Source: JACVRW01 sp963771715
GTDB lineage: Bacteria > Actinomycetota > Thermoleophilia > Solirubrobacterales > Thermoleophilaceae
DNA: 64,000 bases
NCBI GenBank assembly: GCA_963771715.1
Contig: CAVYUQ010000011.1
Location: forward strand, 124,001 to 188,000
Direction: 5' to 3'
Part shown: piece after piece, positions 51,545 to 61,033 of the stretch
Layout: every line of letters starts with the position of its first letter
Numbering within the stretch: position 1 is the stretch's first letter
Position numbers and translations under genes: made by a program
Notes under the pieces: model-generated
Databases searched by the model: none
Told to the model about the DNA's origin: nothing
Seen by the model: only the letters and a program-made list of their open reading frames with translations

Positions 51545-53032
51545 ATGGAGATCGTGTTGGCGGCGCTGGTCGCGGCGGGAGTCGCGGTTGCGGTGGTGAT
51601 GCTCGTACAGCGCCCGCGGACCGTCCAGGCGGGCACGTCGGGGCTCGCGACGCCTGAGCCCGCGCCTGCGCCGGCCGAGGCCCGCCCGCCCGTCCGGCGC
51701 GACGGGCTCGAGGAGGAGCTGCTCGCCCGCCGGACCGAGCTCGCGCGGCTGGAGGAGCGGCTGCGCGCGAAGGAGAGCTCGCTCGAGCTCCAGGGCCACG
51801 AGCTGGACGAGCGCGAGCGCTCGCTGGAGGACCGGCGGCGCAACCTCGACCACACGCGCGAGGAGCTGAAGACGGAGAAGGCCCGTCAGCTGCGGGAGCT
51901 CGAGCGCGTGTCCGGCCTCAGCGCCGGCCAGGCGAAGCAGATCATGATGCGCGAGCTCGAGGACGAGCTGCGCCACGAGAGCGCCCGCATCATCAGGCAG
52001 GTCGAGGACGAGACGCGCCACGACGCCGACCGCCGCGCCCGCAGCATCCTCGCCGCGGTGATGCAGCGGGTGGCGTCGAGCCACGCGGTCGAGACCACGG
52101 TCTCGGTGGTGGAGCTGAAGTCGGACGAGCTGAAGGGCCGGATCATCGGCCGCGAGGGCCGCAACATCCGGGCGCTCGAGACCCTCACCGGGATCGACTT
52201 CATCATCGACGACACGCCCGGGGCGGTGCTGCTGTCGGGCTTCGACGGCGTGCGCCGCGAGATCGCCCGCCTCACGCTCGAGCGCCTGCTCACCGACGGG
52301 CGCATCCACCCGGCCCGAATCGAGGAGGCGTTCCACCAGGCCAAGTCGGAGATCGACCAGCACGTCGTAGAGGTGGGGGAGCAGGCGGTGTTCGAGGCCA
52401 ACGTCGGCTCGCTGCATCCCGAGCTCGTGAAGCTGCTCGGCCGCCTCAAGTTCCGCACGAGCTACGGCCAGAACGTGCTCCACCACTCGATCGAGTGCGC
52501 CCGCCTGGCGGGGATGCTGGCGGCCGAGCTGGGGGCGGACCCGCGCGTGGCGGCCCGAGCCGCGCTGCTGCACGACATCGGCAAGGCGGTCTCGCACGAG
52601 ACCGAGGGCCCGCACGCGCTGGTGGGCGGCGAGCTGGCCCGCCGCTACAAGGAGTCGGAGGGCGTGGCGCACGCGATGGAGGCGCACCACAACGAGGTGG
52701 AGCTCCAGACCGTGGAGGCCGTGATCGTGCAGATCGTGGACGCCCTGTCGGGAGCGCGGCCCGGCGCCCGCGGCGAGTCGCTCGAGCAGTACGTGAAGCG
52801 GCTCCACGAGCTCGAGGCGATCGCGTGCCGGCACACGGGCGTGGACAAGGTCTACGCCATGCACGCCGGCCGCGAGATCCGGGTGATCGTGCACCCCGGG
52901 GAGGTGGACGACGACGCCGCCACGCTGCTCTCCCACCAGATCGCCCGCGACGTGGAGAAGGAGCTCGAGTACCCCGGGCAGATCAAGGTCACGGTGATCC
53001 GGGAGAGCAGGTCCACGGACTACGCGAAGTAG
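51545..53032 (+). CDS. rny: Ribonuclease Y
   Basis: This 495-aa membrane-anchored endoribonuclease has an N-terminal membrane helix (EIVLAALVAAGVAVAVVM), a long coiled coil (about 60-180), a KH domain (LKGRIIGREGRNIRALETLTG), and an HD phosphohydrolase domain with AALLHDIGKAVSHETEG. RNase Y starts bulk mRNA decay at the membrane. I start at ATG 51545; a frame-extending CCR-type leader upstream includes the leader hairpin and lacks homology. miaB follows after 23 bases. Confidence 0.95.
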   Translation: MEIVLAALVAAGVAVAVVMLVQRPRTVQAGTSGLATPEPAPAPAEARPPVRRDGLEEELLARRTELARLEERLRAKESSLELQGHELDERERSLEDRRRNLDHTREELKTEKARQLRELERVSGLSAGQAKQIMMRELEDELRHESARIIRQVEDETRHDADRRARSILAAVMQRVASSHAVETTVSVVELKSDELKGRIIGREGRNIRALETLTGIDFIIDDTPGAVLLSGFDGVRREIARLTLERLLTDGRIHPARIEEAFHQAKSEIDQHVVEVGEQAVFEANVGSLHPELVKLLGRLKFRTSYGQNVLHHSIECARLAGMLAAELGADPRVAARAALLHDIGKAVSHETEGPHALVGGELARRYKESEGVAHAMEAHHNEVELQTVEAVIVQIVDALSGARPGARGESLEQYVKRLHELEAIACRHTGVDKVYAMHAGREIRVIVHPGEVDDDAATLLSHQIARDVEKELEYPGQIKVTVIRESRSTDYAK

Positions 53033-53055
53033 CCGAGGGCTATCCTCGGCCGTCG

Positions 53056-54387
53056 ATGCAGCCGTCAGGCAAGCGCTACCACCTGACCACCTTCGGGTGC
53101 CAGATGAACGAGCACGACTCCGAGCGCATGAAGGGCATGCTCGAGTCGCTCGGGTACCGCGAGGCGCCCGATCGCGAGGGCGCCGACCTCATCCTCTTCA
53201 ACACCTGCTCGATCCGTGAGAAGGCGGACAACCGGCTGGCTGGGCACCTGGGCGAGGCCAAGCGCCTCAAGGGAGAGGACCCCGAGCGGGTGATCGGCAT
53301 CGGCGGCTGCTGGTCGCAGTCCCTGAAGGAGCAGGTCTTCGAGATGTTCCCCTTCGTGGACGTGGCGTTCGGGCCGGGCCAGGTGCACAAGCTGGCGGAA
53401 TTCCTGACGAGCGACAGCCTCACCGCGCAGGGCTTCTTCGAGTTCGAGGGCTTCACCGGCCACCTGCCGATGAAGCGCGAGCGCGAGTACCAGGCCTGGG
53501 TGCAGATCTCTGTGGGCTGCAACTGTGCGTGCTCCTACTGCATCGTGCCGTCCACGCGAGGGCGTGAGGTCTCCCGCGGCGCCGCGGAGATCGTGGCCGA
53601 GGTCGAAAGGGTGGCGGCCGACGGCGTGAAGGAGGTGACGCTGCTCGGACAGAACGTCTGCTCCTACGGGCGCGACCTTCCGAAGGGCTCGAAGACGAGC
53701 TTCGCGGAGCTGCTCGCGATGGTCGACTCGATCGACGGCATCGAGCGCATCCGCTATACGAGCCCGCACCCGAAGGACATCCGCGAGGACGTGATCGCCG
53801 CGCACGCGGAACTGCCGAGCGTCTGCGAGCACATCCACCTGCCGCTCCAGTCGGGCTCCAGCCGGATCCTCAAGGCGATGCGGCGCACCTACAACCGCGA
53901 GCGCTACCTCGACCGCGTGGCCATGATCCGCGAGCTGGTGCCCGACTGCTCGCTCACCACCGACATCATCGTGGGCTTCCCGGGCGAGACCGAGGACGAC
54001 TTCGCCGACACGCTCGACCTCGTCGAGCAGGTGCGCTACGACTCGGCCTTTACGTTCATCTACTCGCCGCGGCGCGAGACCGAGGCGGCCACGCTGCCCG
54101 ACCAGATTCCGCACGCCGTGGCGAGCGAGCGCATGGGGCGGCTCGTGGAAGCGATCCAGCGGCACGCCAGCGAGCGGGCGCAGCGGTTCGTGGGGCGGAC
54201 GATGGACGTGCTGGTGGAGGGGCCGTCGCGCACGGACCCGTCGAAGCTGCGCGGGCGCATCCGCCACAACAAGACGGTCAACTTCGCCGGGGTGGCCGCG
54301 CCGGGCGAGCTCACCGAGGTGGAGATCGCCTCGGCCACCAGCACGACGCTGGCGGGCGAAGAGCTACTTGTGGCTCGTCTGGGATAG
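53056..54387 (+). CDS. miaB: tRNA-2-methylthio-N6-dimethylallyladenosine synthase
   Basis: This 443-aa radical-SAM methylthiotransferase has an N-terminal UPF0004 domain with three auxiliary-cluster Cys (FGCQMNEHDS, NTCSIREKADNR, IGGCWSQ). The radical SAM cluster Cys-x3-Cys-x2-Cys is in VGCNCACSYCIVPSTRG, and a TRAM domain lies at the end (VNFAGVAAPGELTEVEI). It converts i6A37 to ms2i6A37 in tRNA after MiaA, which is encoded 3.3 kb downstream. Start ATG 53056, in line with the Met-Gln-Pro leader and short rny spacing. Confidence 0.95.
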   Translation: MQPSGKRYHLTTFGCQMNEHDSERMKGMLESLGYREAPDREGADLILFNTCSIREKADNRLAGHLGEAKRLKGEDPERVIGIGGCWSQSLKEQVFEMFPFVDVAFGPGQVHKLAEFLTSDSLTAQGFFEFEGFTGHLPMKREREYQAWVQISVGCNCACSYCIVPSTRGREVSRGAAEIVAEVERVAADGVKEVTLLGQNVCSYGRDLPKGSKTSFAELLAMVDSIDGIERIRYTSPHPKDIREDVIAAHAELPSVCEHIHLPLQSGSSRILKAMRRTYNRERYLDRVAMIRELVPDCSLTTDIIVGFPGETEDDFADTLDLVEQVRYDSAFTFIYSPRRETEAATLPDQIPHAVASERMGRLVEAIQRHASERAQRFVGRTMDVLVEGPSRTDPSKLRGRIRHNKTVNFAGVAAPGELTEVEIASATSTTLAGEELLVARLG

Positions 54388-55872
54388 CCCCGCGCGCGCC
54401 TGCTCGAGCTCCGCGCGGAGCTTCTCGAGCTCAGACTTCAGCTCCCGCTCCGTGAGGGCGTGAACCTGCGCCTGGCGCTCGTTCTCGTCGCGCAGCGCGC
54501 TGAGGGCGGCGCGGGCGGCCTCGGCTCGCCGGTCGGCGTCCGCGGTCAGCTCGAGCTGGTCGCGGGCGTCGGCGAGCTCGCGGGCCAGCTGCCCGAGGCG
54601 CTCCGAGTCCTGCGGGGTAGCGGACGGGACCGCCGTGCTGGCGGCCTCGAGCTCGGCCTCGTGGCGCGACTGCTCCTCGGCGAGCGCCTCCTCGCCGCGG
54701 GAGCGCAGTGCCTCCAGCTCCTTCGCGTTGCGCTCACGCTCGGCGTCGATGGCGGACGCCGTGCGGGTGCGCTCGGCCTCGACCTCCTCGACGCGGCGCG
54801 CGCGCTCGGCGGTGAGCTCGTCGTCGTGGACGGCCTTGAGCGCGGTCACGGTCTCCTCGTGGGCCGCCTTCAGCTCCGCAACCGTCTCCTCGTGCTTGGC
54901 CCTGAGCGCGGCCATGGCCTCGTCGTGGTTGGCGCGCAGCGCGGCCAGGGCCTGCTGCGCGCTCGACCGCTCGGCCCGCAGGGCCTCCTCGGCGGCGTGC
55001 TCGTTCGCGGCCAGAAGGCGCTCGTGCTCTCCGCGCAGCGCGGCCAGCGCCTCCTCGCGCTCGCGCTGCGCGGCCGACTCGGCCTGCTCGCCGTGCGCGG
55101 CAACCTCGGCCAGCGCCTGGTCGCGCGCCACGAGTGCCAGGGCCAGCTCCTCGCGCAGGCGTGAGAGCTCGCGCTCGTCCGCCTGGCTCCGCTCAGAGGG
55201 GGCGCTCGCCGCCGCCGCGCCGGCCGGGCTCTCCACCGCCGGGCGCTCGCCGTTCTCGACCTCGGGCGGCTCGCCCGCGGCCTCGTCGTCCGGCGGCACG
55301 ATCACCGTGCTCACCGGCTGGCTCTCGCCTGGCGCCGGCTCCTGCATGAATACAAGCGTGTCTAGCAGCTTCACGATCTGACTGCGAGCCGCAACTGCCG
55401 GGCGCACCGCCAGCTTGGTCATCACGGCGATGTCGCTGAGCCCGAGGGCATCGCCCGGGTCGGCCACCGCGAGCACCAGCGCGCCGTCGTCGGTGAAGCC
55501 CACCGGGGCGGCGAGGTAGCGCTTGGCGGCCGTCTTGCGCAAGAGGCCGGCGGCCGAGGTGTCGACCGCGAACTCGGTCAGGTCGATGTGGTCGAGGCCG
55601 TAGCGCTCCGCGAGCGCGCGGGCGAGCTGGTCCTCCGTGATCGCGCCGTTCTGGAGCAGCACCTTCTCGGGCGTGGGCTTCCCGGGGTTGCGGGCGGTCT
55701 GCACGGCGTCATCCGCCTGTGCCTCCGTCACGAAGCCGAGCTCGACCAGGATGTCGCTGAGGAAGCGCCTGCCAGCCCCGCTGAGGCTGGGCGGCGTGAC
55801 GCCGGCCCCGGACAGCGGCGCGCCGGTGCCCGGACCGGCGATCGAGGCGCCCGTGACGGGGTCCGTGCTCAT
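54364..55872 (-). CDS. MshEN-like domain and long coiled-coil protein
   Basis: Residues about 35-165 match the type II secretion GspE N-terminal/MshEN layout (RFLSDILVELGFVTEAQADDAV, EKVLLQNGAITEDQLARALAERYGL, AAPVGFTDDGALVLAVADPGD). After a Pro/Glu linker, residues about 245-495 form one uninterrupted coiled coil built of ALRAKHEETVAEL-like units. MshEN domains bind c-di-GMP in other proteins; the key Arg/Leu pattern here is only partly kept. No ATPase domain follows, so it is not a GspE. Coupled (ATGA) to the GGDEF gene and overlapping miaB by 24 bases head-on. Confidence 0.75.
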   Translation of the reverse strand: MSTDPVTGASIAGPGTGAPLSGAGVTPPSLSGAGRRFLSDILVELGFVTEAQADDAVQTARNPGKPTPEKVLLQNGAITEDQLARALAERYGLDHIDLTEFAVDTSAAGLLRKTAAKRYLAAPVGFTDDGALVLAVADPGDALGLSDIAVMTKLAVRPAVAARSQIVKLLDTLVFMQEPAPGESQPVSTVIVPPDDEAAGEPPEVENGERPAVESPAGAAAASAPSERSQADERELSRLREELALALVARDQALAEVAAHGEQAESAAQREREEALAALRGEHERLLAANEHAAEEALRAERSSAQQALAALRANHDEAMAALRAKHEETVAELKAAHEETVTALKAVHDDELTAERARRVEEVEAERTRTASAIDAERERNAKELEALRSRGEEALAEEQSRHEAELEAASTAVPSATPQDSERLGQLARELADARDQLELTADADRRAEAARAALSALRDENERQAQVHALTERELKSELEKLRAELEQARAGLSQTSHK

Positions 55873-56855
55873 GCGCTCCCCTTGGTCGGTCCGGTGCCGA
55901 GCGGTGTCCCGTTGCGCCTGGCGGGAGACGTGCGGGCTGAGATCTCGGCGAGCTCGAGCGCCTCGTTGGTGGAGCCGGCGTCCGCGAGGCGCTGAATGCC
56001 GTACGAGAGCTGGAGGTTGGCCGGACGGCCCTCCGTCACGCGCTCCAGGGCGCGCTCCGCGCGGCCCAGGAAGGCAAGCGCGCCGTCGGGGCCCTTGCAG
56101 CCCACGAGCACGGCGCTCAGGGCATCCGGTGAGACGCGCGCGAGGTAGTCGGTGCGGCGGATCGCGCCGCCCAGCACCTCGGCCACGTCCTTCAGCAGCA
56201 GATTGGTCATCGCCTCGCCGTGGCGCTCGGTCAGGGTCTCGCGGTCGCGCAGGTGGCACACCACCACGTAGGACTCGACGGTTCCGCGCTTGCTGAGCTC
56301 CCACTCGCGCTCGATGGCCGCGAGCAGCGTCTCGCGATTGGGCAGCCCGGTGACAGGGTCGGTGGTCGCACGGTCGCGCGCCGCCTCGGCGAGCCTCCTC
56401 AGCTCGGCCCGGGACGAGATGCTCTCCCACTCGTACGACAGGAGCCGCGCCCCCACGAGCAGCAGCTGCGCGATCTGGCGCGGCGGCGCCGCGCCGTCTG
56501 CACCGGTGGCGAGCAGCACGCCGACCACGCGCCCGTCGGCGGCGTCGAGCGGGGCGGCCACCCAGTTGGCCGGGCAGAGCGCCGCGAGCGAGTCGCCGTC
56601 CAGCAGGTCGCCGGCGGCGGAGCCGGTGGCCGGCACGCCGCGCGCGAGCGGGATCACCGAGCCGCGCGGCACGCCGTCGCCGCGGGCGTCGATCACGCGG
56701 CACTCGCCCTCGTCCCAGTCGACCTGGCCCAGCGCGAGGCTGCCGCCGGGCAGGGCGCTTTCGAGCAGGCCAAGCACCGCCGTGGCGGCATCGGCGAAGC
56801 TTCCGAACCGCCGCGAGGCGAGCCGGGAGAGGGCGTCGAGGATCTGGGTGCTCAT
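55869..56855 (-). CDS. GGDEF-domain protein with degenerate active site
   Basis: This 328-aa cytosolic protein has a GAF-like sensor half (about 15-160) and a GGDEF domain. The DPVTGLPNRETLLAAIE opening of GGDEF domains is conserved, but the catalytic loop reads RVSPDALSAVLVG where R-GGDEF is expected, so it probably cannot make c-di-GMP. Such domains act as receptors or bind GTP. It is translationally coupled to the MshEN-like protein gene, so the two probably work together. The start is ATG 56855, not the longer frame. Confidence 0.8.
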   Translation of the reverse strand: MSTQILDALSRLASRRFGSFADAATAVLGLLESALPGGSLALGQVDWDEGECRVIDARGDGVPRGSVIPLARGVPATGSAAGDLLDGDSLAALCPANWVAAPLDAADGRVVGVLLATGADGAAPPRQIAQLLLVGARLLSYEWESISSRAELRRLAEAARDRATTDPVTGLPNRETLLAAIEREWELSKRGTVESYVVVCHLRDRETLTERHGEAMTNLLLKDVAEVLGGAIRRTDYLARVSPDALSAVLVGCKGPDGALAFLGRAERALERVTEGRPANLQLSYGIQRLADAGSTNEALELAEISARTSPARRNGTPLGTGPTKGSA

Positions 56856-56914
56856 GCTTCCCCGTCTTGATCGGCAAAAACGGGGTGCTCCCGAAGGGTC
56901 GGCTGAGAACTGGC

Positions 56915-57637
56915 TTAGAGAGCGCGCTCTATGTCTGCAAGTGCGGCGCGCGCTGCAAGCAGGCCACCACTGGACCATTCCGGTCGTGGCCTGAGGCGGA
57001 TGACCTCGGAACCCTCGCTGCCGAGCTGAACTCCGATGTCCGTGAGAATGCTTTCCGCGAAGGGAGTGGGCTGTGGAAGCGACACGACCAGCTTCTGGCC
57101 GCCAATTGCGCCCTTCACCCTCGCCACGCGGTTGTCCCAGTCGATCAGGAGCCGCTCGGCGTCGTTCGTGCGCCCGAGCGCCTCGCCGTGGAGGCGCAGG
57201 TTGAGCTTCCAGTCGTCGCCCTCGCTCATGACGGTCGGCGCGATACGGCTCAGCTCCTCGTAGAGGTCACCGTCGGCCTCCTTGGTGCCCAGGATCACGT
57301 CGGGGTCCGCGGCCTCGGCGGCGGCCAGGTCGAGCTCGGTCAGCGGCGGCACCACGTCGACCCCGCGCGCCTGCGAGCGCAGGTAGCCGGGCAGCCGGCC
57401 GCCGGGCAGGGCCGCGCGCACCGGGCGGACGCCGAGGGCGAGCGTGTCGCCGAGCGTGTCGGCGCTGAGCGTCATGGGGCGCTCGGCCAGCCCGGGCACC
57501 TTGGTGCCCGTGAGCGGGTCGAGCGCGTGCTGCACCTTGAGCGGGCGCTGGGTCTCCTTGGACTCGTCGAAACCCGACTCCTGGCAGCCCGCAAGCGCGG
57601 CCACGACCGCTAGGGCGATGAGAACGCGTCCGCGCAC
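56915..57637 (-). CDS. ABC-type periplasmic-binding lipoprotein (siderophore/cobalamin type)
   Basis: The signal ends in lipobox LAGC with Cys18, so this is a membrane-anchored exported protein. The mature part has the Fe3+-siderophore-binding (peripla_BP_2) pattern: PMTLSADTLGDTLALGVRPVRAA, LDLAAAEAADPDVILG and YEELSRIAPTVM. At 240 aa it is somewhat shorter than usual. No permease or ATPase is near, so its partner must lie elsewhere. GTG start; divergent from miaA with 20 bases between. Confidence 0.8.
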   Translation of the reverse strand: MRGRVLIALAVVAALAGCQESGFDESKETQRPLKVQHALDPLTGTKVPGLAERPMTLSADTLGDTLALGVRPVRAALPGGRLPGYLRSQARGVDVVPPLTELDLAAAEAADPDVILGTKEADGDLYEELSRIAPTVMSEGDDWKLNLRLHGEALGRTNDAERLLIDWDNRVARVKGAIGGQKLVVSLPQPTPFAESILTDIGVQLGSEGSEVIRLRPRPEWSSGGLLAARAALADIERAL

Positions 57638-57657
57638 GAGCGGTATTACTAGCGATC

Positions 57658-58569
57658 GTGGCGAGCCCAGCCTCCGTCATAGCCATCTTCGGCCCCACCG
57701 GCGTGGGCAAGACAGCGGTGGCGATCGAGATCGCCGAGCGGCTGCGCGAGCGCGGCGAGGACCCGCTGGCGATCTCGGCGGACGCGCTCCAGGTCTATCG
57801 CGGCCTCGAGATCCTCACCGGCGCCGCAACGCCGGAGGAGCAGCGGAGGCTCGAGCACCGGCTGCTCTCCTTCGTCCCGATCAGCGAGAGCTTCTCCGCC
57901 GGGCAGTTCGCCGCCCTGGCGCACGCCGAGATCGACGCCGCGCTGGCGGAGGGGCGCCGCCCGATCGTGGTGGGGGGCACCGGTCTCTACCTCCAGGCCG
58001 CCCTGACGGACCTCGAGCTGCGCCCGCCGCCGCCACCGGGGGTGCGTGAGCGCCTCCTTGCCGAGCTGGAGGAGCGCGGCCCCGCGGCGCTCCACGCCGA
58101 GCTGGCCGAGCGGGCGCCCGCGGCGGCCGCGGCGGTGCCGCCGGGCGACCGTACGCGAGTGGTCCGCGCACTGGAACTGCTCGAGATGGGGGAGGAGCCC
58201 GCGCCGGTGGGCGAGGACTCGCGGTTGTGGACCGCCGAGCTGCGCAGGCCGACCGTGCTCTGCGGGCTCACGATGGAGCGGGGGCGTCTCTACGAGCGGA
58301 TCGACGCGCGCGTGGACGCGATGCTCGCCGCCGGCGCCGAGGAGGAGGTGCGCCGGGCCGACGCCGCAGGCGCATCGCCCACGGCGCGCAAGGCGCTCGG
58401 CTTCGACGAGCTCCTTCGCGGCGACCCCGAGGCGATGAAGCGCCGCACGCGCAACTACGCCAAGCGCCAACTCACCTGGATGCGACGGCTCGAGGGTGCC
58501 AACCTGATCGACGCTGCGGCCGATCCGGCGAATAGGGTTGTCCGGCTCACCCAGGAGGAGGACTCGTGA
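57658..58569 (+). CDS. miaA: tRNA dimethylallyltransferase
   Basis: This 303-aa enzyme adds a dimethylallyl group to A37 of tRNAs reading UNN codons, the substrate of MiaB. The P-loop is IFGPTGVGKTA; SADALQVYRGL and VVGGTGLYLQAALTDL are the DxxQ and GGTGLY motifs, and RRTRNYAKRQLTWMR is the tRNA-binding end. GTG start. The penicillin acylase gene overlaps its stop by 4 bases, an odd partner for a tRNA gene. Confidence 0.95.
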   Translation: MASPASVIAIFGPTGVGKTAVAIEIAERLRERGEDPLAISADALQVYRGLEILTGAATPEEQRRLEHRLLSFVPISESFSAGQFAALAHAEIDAALAEGRRPIVVGGTGLYLQAALTDLELRPPPPPGVRERLLAELEERGPAALHAELAERAPAAAAAVPPGDRTRVVRALELLEMGEEPAPVGEDSRLWTAELRRPTVLCGLTMERGRLYERIDARVDAMLAAGAEEEVRRADAAGASPTARKALGFDELLRGDPEAMKRRTRNYAKRQLTWMRRLEGANLIDAAADPANRVVRLTQEEDS

Positions 58570-61031
58570 AGCGCATCGTCGTGGCGGCCATGACGGCCGC
58601 CTGCTGTCTCGCGGTCGCGGGCCCGGCGGCGGCCGCGCCTCTGGACTTCGGCAGGCAGACCTACAGCATCCTGCCGCCCGGCCAGTCGGGCGCGGTGCCG
58701 TTCGACCGTCACAGCACCGACCAGCTGCCGCTGTACGACGCGCTGACGCCGCTGTTCGACGATGTGCGGCCGAGGCACATCAAGACCCTCTTCAGGTCTG
58801 CGCGTTTCTTCGCTCCGAGGGGTGGCAGCGTCGAGCATCCGAAGCGCGGCGTCACGATCCGAACCGACCGCCCGTGGGGCGTCCCGCACATCCGGGGCAG
58901 GACGCGCTCGGACGTCTTCTTCGGCATCGGCTGGGCAACGGCGCGCGACCGCGGACTTCTCATGGAGACGCTTCGCTACCCCTCCCGCTTCGCGATCATC
59001 GATGCGCCCGGGTACAGCGCCTTCGGCGTGGCCTTGAGCCTGCGTGCATTCACACCCAGCCGCCAGACCGAGCGCTTCATCGGCGCGCAGCGGCGCCTGC
59101 TGAGGCGCGCGGGCGCGCGCGGCCGGCGCGCGATCGCCGACGCGGAGGCGTACGTCGCGGGCGTGAACGCCTTCAACCGCGAAGCGGGCAACGACGTGAA
59201 GCCGTGGACCACGACCGACGTGGGAGCCGTGGGCGCGTTGCTCGGGCAGGTGTTCGGCGGGGGCGGCGGCGACGAGGTGCGCAGATCGATGCTGCTGGCC
59301 GAGCTGCGCAACCGGCTCGGCGCCGCGGGCGACGACGTCTGGCACGACCTGCGCTCCTCGCTCGACCCCGAGAGCCCGATGACGACGCGCAGGCGGTTCC
59401 CATACGTGACCGAGCGACGCGGCAACACGCCGGGCTCCCTCGTGGTGGATCCCGGCTCCTTGAGCGCCGCCGGCATCCACGCGGCGCGCGTGAACCAGGC
59501 CGCGCGAGCGCGGGCCTCGAACGCCGTGCTGATAGGGCGCAAGCGCTCCGCCACAGGACATCCGCTCGCGGTCATGGGCCCCCAGGTCGGCTACTTCTAT
59601 CCCGAGCTTTTCAACGAGGTCGATGCCCACGGCGGCGGCATCCACATGCGCGGCGGGACGCTGCCCGGGCAGCCGTACGTGCTGATTGGCCGCGCCCGCG
59701 ACTACGCGTGGAGCGCCACCGCGGCGAACAACGACAACACCGACCAGTTCCTCGAGGAGCTCTGCAACCCAGACGGCAGCCCGGCGACGCGCGCATCCAC
59801 TCACTACCGCTACAAGGGCCGGTGCCGCGCGATGAGGACCTTCGACGCGGGCACATTCGCCGCCACCTCCACTGAGCCGGAGAAGCGCGTTACGTTCCGC
59901 GAGACCGTTCACGGGCCGGTGAGCGGCACCGTGACCGTCGCGGGGAAGCCGTATGCCGTCGCAAGGCGGCGCTCCTCGCGCGGCCGGGAGCTGCTGAACG
60001 CCCTCTTCATCTCGAGCCTCAACGAGGGGAGGCTGCGCTCGGCCAGGGACCTGCGCGCTGCCACCCGGGGCTTCAGCTTCACATTCAACTTCTTCTACGT
60101 GGACCACCGGGACATCGCGTTCATCTCGACGGGGCGCCTGCCGGTCAGAGCGCCCGGGACGAATCCGAGCCTGCCCACGCTCGGCACGGGCCAGTACGAC
60201 TGGCGCGGCTTCATGCCGGCGCGGCAGCACGCTCAGGCGATCAACCCGAAGAGCGGCGTGCTCACGAACTGGAACGGCAGGCCGGCGGCGGGCTGGGGCT
60301 CGGCGGACGACGACTGGAGCTACCAGTCGGTGCAGCGGGGCGAGCTGCTGAGCGGCTTCAAGCAGCGCAGCCGGCTGCACGACGTGGTGAGCGTGGTCAA
60401 CCGCGCCGCGACCCAGGACGCGCGCGCCGTGAAGGTCTGGCCGGTGGTGAACCGCGTGCTGTCTGGCGGGCCCGCGCCCGACGAGCGCAGCCAGCTGGCC
60501 GCGAACCTGGTGAACGCCTGGGTCTCGAAGGGGGCCAGCCGCCTCGACCGCGACCTCGACGGAAGGGTCGACGACCCGGGGGCCGCCGTGCTCGACCAGA
60601 GCTGGGCCCAGCTCTCCGAGACGGTCCTGCGCCCGGTGCTGGGGGATCTGGCCGCGCCGAGCGGCCTGTTCTCGCAGCTCGTGACGCGCGACGACTCGCC
60701 TCGCAACCAGAACGGAAGCTCATACGGGAGCGGCTGGTACGGCTATGTCGAGAAGGATCTGCGCAGCCTGCTCGGCGAGCGCGTGCGCGGCGCGTACAGC
60801 CGCCGCTACTGCGGCAACGGCGACCTGGCCGCCTGCCGGGCATCACTCTGGAGCGTGATCCAGAGCTCCGCGGACGCGCTGGCCGCCAGCCAGGGCACCG
60901 ATCCGAACGCGTGGCGCGCGGATGCCACAGCCGAGCGGATCCGGTTCAGGCCCGGCGTCCTGACCGAGACGATGCGCTGGACCAACCGGTCCACGTTCCA
61001 GCTGCTGATGGAGTTCGAGGGCCACCGCTAG
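58566..61031 (+). CDS. Penicillin acylase family (S45) secreted hydrolase
   Basis: The 821-aa N-terminal-nucleophile hydrolase starts with a signal peptide (about 1-23). The chain-splitting site places Ser318 first in SNAVLIGRKRSATGHPL, the usual beta-chain start, followed by GYFYPELF. Later YAWSATAANNDNTDQF fits the oxyanion-hole region. Known members cleave amide bonds of beta-lactams or acyl-homoserine lactones after autoprocessing; the substrate here is open. Overlaps the miaA end by ATGA-type coupling. Confidence 0.9.
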   Translation: MKRIVVAAMTAACCLAVAGPAAAAPLDFGRQTYSILPPGQSGAVPFDRHSTDQLPLYDALTPLFDDVRPRHIKTLFRSARFFAPRGGSVEHPKRGVTIRTDRPWGVPHIRGRTRSDVFFGIGWATARDRGLLMETLRYPSRFAIIDAPGYSAFGVALSLRAFTPSRQTERFIGAQRRLLRRAGARGRRAIADAEAYVAGVNAFNREAGNDVKPWTTTDVGAVGALLGQVFGGGGGDEVRRSMLLAELRNRLGAAGDDVWHDLRSSLDPESPMTTRRRFPYVTERRGNTPGSLVVDPGSLSAAGIHAARVNQAARARASNAVLIGRKRSATGHPLAVMGPQVGYFYPELFNEVDAHGGGIHMRGGTLPGQPYVLIGRARDYAWSATAANNDNTDQFLEELCNPDGSPATRASTHYRYKGRCRAMRTFDAGTFAATSTEPEKRVTFRETVHGPVSGTVTVAGKPYAVARRRSSRGRELLNALFISSLNEGRLRSARDLRAATRGFSFTFNFFYVDHRDIAFISTGRLPVRAPGTNPSLPTLGTGQYDWRGFMPARQHAQAINPKSGVLTNWNGRPAAGWGSADDDWSYQSVQRGELLSGFKQRSRLHDVVSVVNRAATQDARAVKVWPVVNRVLSGGPAPDERSQLAANLVNAWVSKGASRLDRDLDGRVDDPGAAVLDQSWAQLSETVLRPVLGDLAAPSGLFSQLVTRDDSPRNQNGSSYGSGWYGYVEKDLRSLLGERVRGAYSRRYCGNGDLAACRASLWSVIQSSADALAASQGTDPNAWRADATAERIRFRPGVLTETMRWTNRSTFQLLMEFEGHR

Positions 61032-61033
61032 CG

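Noticed and set aside
52495..54387. A 630-codon frame extending miaB into rny
   Set aside because: The first 187 codons are the rny gene read out of frame; the MiaB family starts at ATG 53056.
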